This document shows positions 1 to 5,196 of a stretch of 6,145 bases of DNA, in pieces. The stretch spans positions 1-6,145 of the forward strand of contig CAIQIL010000570.1 in assembly GCA_903871865.1 (NCBI GenBank), given 5' to 3'. Source of the stretch: an uncultured Burkholderiales bacterium. Its GTDB lineage: Bacteria > Pseudomonadota > Gammaproteobacteria > Burkholderiales > Burkholderiaceae_C. Each line of letters begins with the position of its first letter. The first letter of the stretch is position 1. Under the pieces are notes generated by a model that was given only the letters and a program-made list of their open reading frames with translations, did not search any database and was not told the DNA's origin. The position numbers were made by a program, and so were the translations under genes.

Positions 1-1347
1 CAGCCCGTGGACGAGGCCCTGGTGCGCCAGACCCTGCGCGAGCTGACCAGCGCCTTCCCGCGCATGCGCAGCGCCATCGTGCCCACGGCCACGACCTACA
101 AGATGCGCATCCTGGACGACGACCGCGGCGTCGCGCAGCTCTTCGACGACTGCTACCGGGTGGAGACCGGCGTCGATGCGGCCTCGCGCGACGCGCTCGA
201 AGCCTTCCACGGCCGCTTCATGAACGAGCCGATCTCGCTGGAGCGCGGCCTGCCCTGGCGCGCGCGCTTCCTGCCGCACGCCACGCAGCCGGCGCTGATG
301 TTCTCGGTGCACCACATCGTCGGCGACGGCCGCTCGATGGTGCAGATGCTGTGCGCCATCCTGGGCCGCCTCAATGGCCAGCCCATCGTGGCGTGCCAGC
401 TCGAATCGCCCTCGATGATCCCGGCCGTGACGCCGCAGAAGTGGTGGCAGTGGCCCGGCAGCATCGCCCGCTGGTGGCGCGACACCCAAGCCGAGAAAAA
501 AGCCCACCGTGGCGAGCGCGTGATCATGCTGGAGCAAGGCGGCTCCGACCGCTACACCATCAGCACGGTGCGCTACCACGAGCTGCCCTGCCCGGCCGAC
601 ACCATGCGCACCCTGGCCAAGGCCCATGGCACCACGGTCAACACCCTGCTGATGGCGCTGGTGGCCAACACCTTCCTGGAGATCGGCCACCGCGACGGCC
701 CCGACCAGCCCGGCGGCCTGACCTCCGTGGCCGCGCTGCGCACCTCGGTGGACCTGCGCCGCTATTTCCCCGACGGCAAAGGCCCCGAGTTCGGCAACTT
801 CGTCTCGGTTTTCACCGTGCGTGCGCGCCCGCAAGCCACGCTGGCCGCGCAGATCGCCTCGCTGGAATCCCAGGCCAAAGCCGCCCTCGCGCGCTTCGAG
901 CGCCGCGACTTCGCCCTGCCCCTGAGCTTCTACGAAATCCTGCCCTGGGTGGGCCGCACGCTCTACAGCCACCTCATCGTGCAAAGCCGGGCCAAGCGCA
1001 GCCTGCCCGAGCTGTCCTGCCACCTCAGCAACCTGGGCAGCGCCGAGTTCATCAACCCCAAGGGCGCCTCGGTGCGGCTGGCCGAGCTCTGGCCGGCCAC
1101 CATCAGCACAGCCTTCCTGCTGGGCGCGCTCAGCCTCAACGGCAAGCAGTTCTTCACCGTCATCCACCAGAACGACGAGATCCCCGCCAGCGCGGTGGAC
1201 CGCTTCCTGGCCACGCTCGATGCCCAGCTGCGCGCCCTGATGGACCGCGCCCTCGTGGACCGCGCTCTGACGGCCCAAGCGCATGACACCTCGGCCCCTC
1301 AGGCCAGCGCACCGCCCCCGCGTGACAAGGTGCACGCCAGCGCCTGA
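1..1347 (+). CDS. Condensation-domain-like acyltransferase (HHxxxDG family), 5' end missing
   Basis: This gene is open from the first base; frame 1 reads through nt 1-6 before a GTG at 7, so the true start is probably upstream. Counting from that GTG, HHIVGDG lies at residues 102-108, matching the HHxxxDG catalytic motif of the chloramphenicol acetyltransferase/NRPS condensation/wax-ester synthase superfamily, in which the second His acts as general base. In relatives this motif usually lies about 30-40 residues further in, so roughly that much is missing. Other superfamily-like landmarks are VDLRR (248-252), FGNFVS (262-267) and SNLG (341-344). There is no carrier-protein or adenylation domain, so this looks like a stand-alone acyl- or alcohol-acyltransferase of the COG4908 type rather than an NRPS fragment. 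The donor and acceptor cannot be told from sequence. The last ~25 residues are an Ala/Pro-rich tail. No transmembrane segment is visible. The superfamily is fairly certain, the substrate unknown. Confidence 0.82.
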   Translation, partial: QPVDEALVRQTLRELTSAFPRMRSAIVPTATTYKMRILDDDRGVAQLFDDCYRVETGVDAASRDALEAFHGRFMNEPISLERGLPWRARFLPHATQPALMFSVHHIVGDGRSMVQMLCAILGRLNGQPIVACQLESPSMIPAVTPQKWWQWPGSIARWWRDTQAEKKAHRGERVIMLEQGGSDRYTISTVRYHELPCPADTMRTLAKAHGTTVNTLLMALVANTFLEIGHRDGPDQPGGLTSVAALRTSVDLRRYFPDGKGPEFGNFVSVFTVRARPQATLAAQIASLESQAKAALARFERRDFALPLSFYEILPWVGRTLYSHLIVQSRAKRSLPELSCHLSNLGSAEFINPKGASVRLAELWPATISTAFLLGALSLNGKQFFTVIHQNDEIPASAVDRFLATLDAQLRALMDRALVDRALTAQAHDTSAPQASAPPPRDKVHASA

Positions 1348-1452
1348 AACTTGGCCCGGCCCGCCACCCAGCGCGCCACAAGGCCCTTCATGTTGCGGCG
1401 CACAAGCCGATAGGAACGGTGTCAGCAGTCAGGACACCCACCCGTCGCCACC
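1348..1452. other. Intergenic spacer after the acyltransferase
   Basis: These 105 nt follow the TGA of the acyltransferase. I see no convincing stem-loop plus T-run terminator. The notable content is the sigma-28-like promoter candidate at 1388-1413. The spacer reaches 1730 (383 nt) if the small ORF at 1453-1686 is not real. Confidence 0.6.
1388..1413 (+). promoter_or_regulatory. Candidate sigma-28 (FliA) promoter
   Basis: TCATGTTG (1388-1395) is followed after 10 nt by GCCGATAG (1406-1413). The E. coli FliA consensus is TAAAGTTT-N11-GCCGATAA. The -10 element matches at 7 of 8 positions and the -35 at 5 of 8; the spacer is one base short. Transcription would begin near 1420, about 30 nt before the ATG at 1453 and about 310 nt before the GGDEF-EAL start. 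GCCGAT is not a rare string in GC-rich DNA, so chance remains possible. Placement upstream of a c-di-GMP enzyme, a class often co-regulated with motility, favours it modestly. Confidence 0.4.
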
Positions 1453-1686
1453 ATGCCCCGCCTCCAACACCGCCCCCCCACGGCCAGCACGCCCGTCCCG
1501 CCGATGGGCGCCGCGCCACGCCGTGAAGACGCCCTGAGCACGTCTGCGCAAGGCCTGGGCGAGGCCCAGCCCGGCACACAGCTGCCCGCGCCCATGGCGC
1601 ACGACGACTGGCTGCGCTGCGCCATGGCACATTGGCTGGAAGACGATGCACCCGTGGCGTTCGCACGGATGGGGGATGGTCACTGA
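1453..1686 (+). CDS. Possible small hypothetical protein (77 aa)
   Basis: An ATG-initiated frame encodes 77 residues with about 80% G/C at third positions (62 of 77 codons), which fits coding in such a genome but could also arise by chance. The N-terminal half is Pro/Ala/Thr-rich and low in complexity. The C-terminal ~30 residues, from MAHDDWLRCAMAHW onward, look more like folded protein, with two Trp and an acidic LEDD stretch. I recognise no family. There is no signal peptide or membrane segment. The start is weakly supported: the nearest purine-rich AGGA is at 1431-1434, 18 nt upstream, too far for a good Shine-Dalgarno. It ends 44 nt before the GGDEF-EAL gene and sits just downstream of the sigma-28-like element, so it may be the first gene of that transcript. 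The alternative is untranslated leader. Confidence 0.35.
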   Translation: MPRLQHRPPTASTPVPPMGAAPRREDALSTSAQGLGEAQPGTQLPAPMAHDDWLRCAMAHWLEDDAPVAFARMGDGH

Positions 1687-1730
1687 GGCCAGCCCCGCAG
1701 ATACTGCGAGGCTGTCGTCCGACCCTCGCC

Positions 1731-4199
1731 ATGCCGTCTGCCTTCTTCCACACACGCCGTTTGCAGACACGCATCCTCGCGGTCTACCTCGGCCTGTTGC
1801 TGGTGGTGCAAGGCGCGACCTACTGGGTCATCCACAACGCCATCGACCGCAACGCGCGCCAGTCCGTGGCCGAGTCCCTGGGCAGCGGCGAAGCCCTGCT
1901 GCTGCGCCTGTTGCACCAGCAGCAAGACGCGCTGCAACAAGCCACCCGCGCCCTGGCCGAAGACGCCAGCCTGCACACCGCCCTGACGCTGGCCCAGCCG
2001 GAAGGCATGCTCACGGCCTTGCGCAGCCACCGCGAAGCCGTGCGCGCCAGCGTGACCCTGCTGACCACGCCGGCCTTCGTGCCCCTGAGCCAGACCGAAG
2101 GCAGCCCGGGCACCGCCCTGGCGATGGCCGCCCTGCTCCCGGACCTGCTGCGGCCTCAGGTGCCAGCCCAGACACCGGCCGAGCAGCCGCGCCAGGCGAG
2201 CACGCTGCGGGTGGTGCGCATGGACGGACAGATCTACCAGCTGGCCGCGATGGCCGTCCCGGCGCCCGGCCCCGCAGCCTGGGTGCTCATGGCCACCCGC
2301 ATCGACACCCGGCTGCTGCAGGAGCTGCACAGCCTCTCCGGCCTGGACCTGGCCCTGCTGACCCCGCCTGAGGCCGGCAAGCGCTGGCAGGTGCTCGACG
2401 CCACCCTGCCCGCCGACAGCTGGCCGCGCCTGGCCCAGGCCTGGGAAAACGGCCCCCGGCGCGGCACCCTCTCGCAACCCACCTTCCACGTGGCCGACGA
2501 CGAGTTCAGCGCCCGCGCCCTCGTCCTGCCCGACCTGCAAGGCCACGACGTGCTGCGCGCCGTGTTGATGCGCTCGGTGGACCAGGCCATCGCGCCCTAC
2601 CGCGAGCTCAAGCTGACCCTGCTGGGGCTGTCGGCCCTGGGCGTGCTGGCCTTTGGCCTGGTCGGCATGTTCAGCGCGCGGCGCATCACGGCCCCCTTGC
2701 GCGAGCTCTCCAGCTCGGCCCGCCAACTCGGCCGCGGCGAATACGACTCCGAGGTCTCCAGCGACTTCGACGGTGAAATCGGCGAACTGGCCCAGTCCTT
2801 CGAAACCATGCGCCAGACCATCCAGGCCCGCGAAGGCGAGCTGCGCCGCCTGGTCTGGCAAGACCCCCTCACCGAACTGCCCAACCTGGAGCAGTTCCGC
2901 CGCGACCTGCGCCAGGCCGTGGGCCGCGCCAGCCAGCACGGCGTGCCCTGTGCGGTGCTGCTGCTCGACATGGACCGCTTCAAGCAGGTCAACGACCAGC
3001 TCGGCCACCGCTTCGGCGACCGCCTGCTGCGCGCCGTGGCCCAGCGCCTGCACGACGGCCTGCACGACGGCGCCCACGGCGGCCACACCCCCGTGCTGGC
3101 CCGCCTGAGTGGCGACGAATTCGGCATCCTGCTCCCGGGCGCCGATGCGGCCGCAGCCTGGCCCGTGGCCCAGCGCATCCTGGCCGACTTCGAACGCCCG
3201 CTCGTCCTCGACGGCCACACCGTGGACCTCGGCGCCGGCATCGGCATCGCCGCCAGCCCCGCGCACGGCCTCGATGCCGACACCGTGCTCAGCCGGGCCG
3301 AGCTGGCCATGAACACCGCCAAACAGCAACAGGCCGGCACCGTGAGCTACCACGCGGGCCTGGACGCCACCGCATCGGCCTCGCTGACCCTGCTGGGCGA
3401 GCTGCGCACCGCCGTCGACGACAGCCAGCTGCGCCTCTTCCTGCAACCCAAGGTGACGCTGGCCACCGGTCAGGTCGTCGGCGCCGAAGCCCTGGTGCGC
3501 TGGCAACACCCCGAGCGCGGCGTGCTCTCGCCCATCGGCTTCGTGCCCTTCGCCGAGCAGACCGGCTTCGTGCGCCTGCTCACGCGCTGGATGATCGACG
3601 AGGTCGCGCGCACCGCCCAGGCGCTGTCGCAACAAGGCCTGGCCATGAAGCTGGCCGTCAACCTGTCGACCCGCGACCTGCTCGACCCCGAACTGCCGCC
3701 ACGCCTGGCCGACGCCATCGCGCGCCACCAGCTGGCGCCCGACAGCCTGGTGCTGGAGATCACCGAAAGCGCCATCATGGACGACCCCGAGCGCGCCCTG
3801 CACACCCTGCAGCGCCTGCGCACCATGGGCGTGCGCCTGTCCATCGACGACTTCGGCACCGGCTACTCCTCGCTGAGCTACCTCAAGAGCCTGCCCGTGC
3901 AGGAGCTGAAGATGGACCGCTCCTTCGTGATGTCCATGGCCGCCGACGAGCACGATGCCAAGATCGTCCAGTCCACCATCGAGCTGGCGCACAGCCTGGG
4001 CCTGTCGGTCGTGGCCGAGGGCGTGGAAAACCTCGCCACCTGGGAGCTGCTGCAGGTGCTGGGCTGCGACGAGGCCCAGGGCCACCTGATCGCCAAACCC
4101 ATGCCCGCCCGCCAGTTCGCGGCCTGGGTCGCCGCCTGGCAGCCGCCCCAGTTGCCCCAGTCAGCTCATTCGGCCAGCCTCGCCGCCAGTTCGGCGTAA
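1731..4199 (+). CDS. Membrane-bound GGDEF-EAL c-di-GMP synthase/phosphodiesterase with periplasmic sensor and HAMP
   Basis: The predicted 822-residue protein makes and/or degrades cyclic di-GMP at the inner membrane. ATG 1731 is chosen because it gives a short basic N-terminus followed directly by TM1 (about residues 15-34); the frame is open upstream only to a TTG at 1632 with poor coding character. Residues ~36-294 form a periplasmic region resembling a double-Cache sensor. TM2 is ~295-314 and HAMP ~315-367, with conserved P322. The GGDEF domain begins at DPLTELPN (378-385), has the metal/substrate segment DMDRFKQVND (413-422) and the signature SGDEF at 460-464. The RxxD inhibitory-site positions (451-454) read GHTP, so that site is absent. 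The EAL domain follows: EALVRW (586-591), N644, E676, DDFGTGYSS (706-714), K727, EGVE (763-766) and QGHLIAKP (783-790). All expected EAL metal and catalytic residues are present, so phosphodiesterase activity is likely. Cyclase activity is plausible because the catalytic GDEF is intact. No strong ribosome-binding site precedes the ATG. The 3' end overlaps the convergent thioredoxin-like gene by 34 nt. Confidence 0.93.
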   Translation: MPSAFFHTRRLQTRILAVYLGLLLVVQGATYWVIHNAIDRNARQSVAESLGSGEALLLRLLHQQQDALQQATRALAEDASLHTALTLAQPEGMLTALRSHREAVRASVTLLTTPAFVPLSQTEGSPGTALAMAALLPDLLRPQVPAQTPAEQPRQASTLRVVRMDGQIYQLAAMAVPAPGPAAWVLMATRIDTRLLQELHSLSGLDLALLTPPEAGKRWQVLDATLPADSWPRLAQAWENGPRRGTLSQPTFHVADDEFSARALVLPDLQGHDVLRAVLMRSVDQAIAPYRELKLTLLGLSALGVLAFGLVGMFSARRITAPLRELSSSARQLGRGEYDSEVSSDFDGEIGELAQSFETMRQTIQAREGELRRLVWQDPLTELPNLEQFRRDLRQAVGRASQHGVPCAVLLLDMDRFKQVNDQLGHRFGDRLLRAVAQRLHDGLHDGAHGGHTPVLARLSGDEFGILLPGADAAAAWPVAQRILADFERPLVLDGHTVDLGAGIGIAASPAHGLDADTVLSRAELAMNTAKQQQAGTVSYHAGLDATASASLTLLGELRTAVDDSQLRLFLQPKVTLATGQVVGAEALVRWQHPERGVLSPIGFVPFAEQTGFVRLLTRWMIDEVARTAQALSQQGLAMKLAVNLSTRDLLDPELPPRLADAIARHQLAPDSLVLEITESAIMDDPERALHTLQRLRTMGVRLSIDDFGTGYSSLSYLKSLPVQELKMDRSFVMSMAADEHDAKIVQSTIELAHSLGLSVVAEGVENLATWELLQVLGCDEAQGHLIAKPMPARQFAAWVAAWQPPQLPQSAHSASLAASSA

Positions 4200-4609
4200 G
4201 CCTGGGCCTGATCGAGCGGCAAGTTCGCGGGGCCCGCAGACCGGACCCGGTCAGGCGCTGCGGCCACGGCCTGCAGCTGCACTTCCACCAGGCGCTGCGC
4301 ATCACCCAGCCGCGGCAGCACCGGGCCGGCGAACAGCACGCGCCCGCGGTGGGCCAGCATCAGCGTGGGGAAGGTCTCGACGTCGATGTCACCGGCCAGG
4401 TCGGCCTCGTCTTCGATGTCGATCCAGCGGTAGTGGTGGCCGGGCAGCGCGCTTTGCAGTGCCGCGAACGTCGCTTCGTAGTCGCGGCAGGTGCCGCACC
4501 AGGCCGCGCACAGGCAGACGATGTCGAGCACGGGCGCAGTTGCCGAAGAAAGTGCGGCAGAAGATGCTGCAGAAGGTGCGCGGGAAGGCAGGTCGTCGGT
4601 GTCCGGCAT
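4166..4609 (-). CDS. Thioredoxin-fold protein with WCGTC active site
   Basis: This encodes 147 residues. Cys38-Gly-Thr-Cys41, preceded by Trp37, is a CxxC redox centre, and FPT at 80-82 supplies the cis-proline (Pro81) that packs against it in thioredoxins. The strand-turn pattern VLDIVCLCAAW, then YRWIDIED, then PTLMLAHRGRVLFAG follows the thioredoxin fold. No signal peptide or lipobox precedes it, so it is predicted cytoplasmic, acting as a thiol-disulfide reductase or in redox signalling. Partners are unknown. Cys33 and Cys35 lie just before the active site, an extra pair not typical of thioredoxin. Residues 11-25 are an Ser/Ala-rich leader encoded mostly by A/T-ending codons. The start is the only ATG in frame before the fold, with no clear Shine-Dalgarno. 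About 30 C-terminal residues extend past the usual fold. It converges on, and overlaps, the GGDEF-EAL gene. Confidence 0.85.
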   Translation of the reverse strand: MPDTDDLPSRAPSAASSAALSSATAPVLDIVCLCAAWCGTCRDYEATFAALQSALPGHHYRWIDIEDEADLAGDIDVETFPTLMLAHRGRVLFAGPVLPRLGDAQRLVEVQLQAVAAAPDRVRSAGPANLPLDQAQAYAELAARLAE

Positions 4610-4765
4610 GGCGCCATTTTGCGCGAAACGCCGAGCCCGCCGCGGGGCACCTTTCACGTCACCCTGCGCGTCACCATTCGTTACGGCTGGATCGCCCGCC
4701 TTGCCCCGAGGGCGGCGCTGTGCCAGTATCCTTCGACGACACCCTCTCACCCAAAGGAAGTACCC
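4610..4765. promoter_or_regulatory. Divergent intergenic region with tandem CGTCACC
   Basis: These 156 nt separate the leftward thioredoxin-like gene from the rightward PA2779-type gene and should hold promoters for both. CGTCACC occurs at 4657-4663 and again at 4669-4675, a 12-nt period, with a related CGTTACG at 4679-4685. This could be a direct-repeat operator. For the rightward gene the best sigma-70-like pair is TTGCCC (4701-4706), 17 nt, CAGTAT (4724-4729), which is weak. No convincing promoter was seen for the leftward gene. Confidence 0.35.
4753..4760 (+). promoter_or_regulatory. Ribosome binding site of the PA2779-type gene
   Basis: AAAGGAAG lies 5 nt before ATG 4766. It is the clearest Shine-Dalgarno in the window and fixes the start of the downstream gene, although the reading frame stays open further upstream. 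Confidence 0.85.
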
Positions 4766-5191
4766 ATGCGCCTGACCCGCCAAGCCACCATCTGGCTGAC
4801 CGCCATCGCCCTGAGCCACACCGCCGGTCTGCAAGCAGCCCATGCCGGCATGGTCGCGACCGATGCCGTCGCCGCCCAGGCCCTGGTGTCTGAAGCCCAG
4901 GCCCAAGACCGCGCCGACGCTTCGGTGAGCCGCGCTTCCGTGCTGGCCACCCTCAGCCGCGCCGACGTGGCCGAGGCCCTGCGCGCCAAGGGCGTGGACA
5001 TGGACGCCGCCCGCGCCCGCGTGGACGCCCTGTCCGACAGCGAAGTCGTGGCCCTGGCCGACCAGATCGACCGCGCCCCCGCCGGTGCCTCCGATTTCAT
5101 CGGCGTCGTCGTGTTCATCTTCCTGCTGCTCTTGCTGACCGACATCCTCGGCTTCACCAAGGTCTTCCCCTTCACCCGTTCCATCCGCTGA
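4766..5191 (+). CDS. PA2779-family small membrane protein
   Basis: This 141-residue protein resembles the PA2779 family, named after the Pseudomonas aeruginosa locus. Residues 1-27 form a signal peptide: basic MRLTR, hydrophobic core, and an AHA cleavage site before Gly28. Residues ~30-105 are Ala-rich and probably helical, containing LSRADVAEALRAKGVD and ALSDSEVVALADQID. A single strong hydrophobic segment at ~110-127 (IGVVVFIFLLLLLTDILG) follows, then a short tail with VFPF and ending in TRSIR. The expected topology is a cleaved signal peptide, a periplasmic helical domain, one C-terminal membrane anchor and a short basic cytoplasmic end. The start is supported by AAAGGAAG 5 nt upstream. 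The PA2778-type peptidase gene begins 5 nt after its stop, the arrangement in which these two families usually occur, so the two are probably co-transcribed and act together. The family's function is not established as far as I know. Confidence 0.85.
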   Translation: MRLTRQATIWLTAIALSHTAGLQAAHAGMVATDAVAAQALVSEAQAQDRADASVSRASVLATLSRADVAEALRAKGVDMDAARARVDALSDSEVVALADQIDRAPAGASDFIGVVVFIFLLLLLTDILGFTKVFPFTRSIR

Positions 5192-5196
5192 ACGGC

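Noticed and set aside
1242..1270. Near-duplicate GGACCGCGCCCT / GGACCGCGCTCT
   Set aside because: It encodes a short DRAL repeat in the helical C-terminus of the acyltransferase; too short to call a functional repeat.
351..1286. 311-residue plus-strand frame inside the acyltransferase
   Set aside because: It is dominated by Arg, Pro and Ala, typical of an out-of-frame reading of GC-rich coding DNA; the other frame carries HHxxxDG.
1632..1730. N-terminal extension of the GGDEF-EAL protein from TTG 1632
   Set aside because: The added 33 residues are Arg/Gly/Cys-rich and would precede a normal basic-then-membrane N-terminus; ATG 1731 gives the expected layout.
1429..1770. 113-residue minus-strand frame in the spacer before the GGDEF-EAL gene
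   Set aside because: No family is recognised, there is no clear ribosome binding site, and it runs into the 5' end of a confident gene on the other strand.
1680..4085. 801-residue open frame on the minus strand opposite the GGDEF-EAL gene
   Set aside because: It is rich in Gly, Ala, His and Gln with no domain logic. It mirrors the highly G/C third positions of the real gene and is an antisense shadow.
4349..4765. Upstream extension of the PA2779-type gene
   Set aside because: The strong Shine-Dalgarno at 4753-4760 and the signal peptide starting at 4766 define the start; the upstream frame is antisense to the thioredoxin-like gene.
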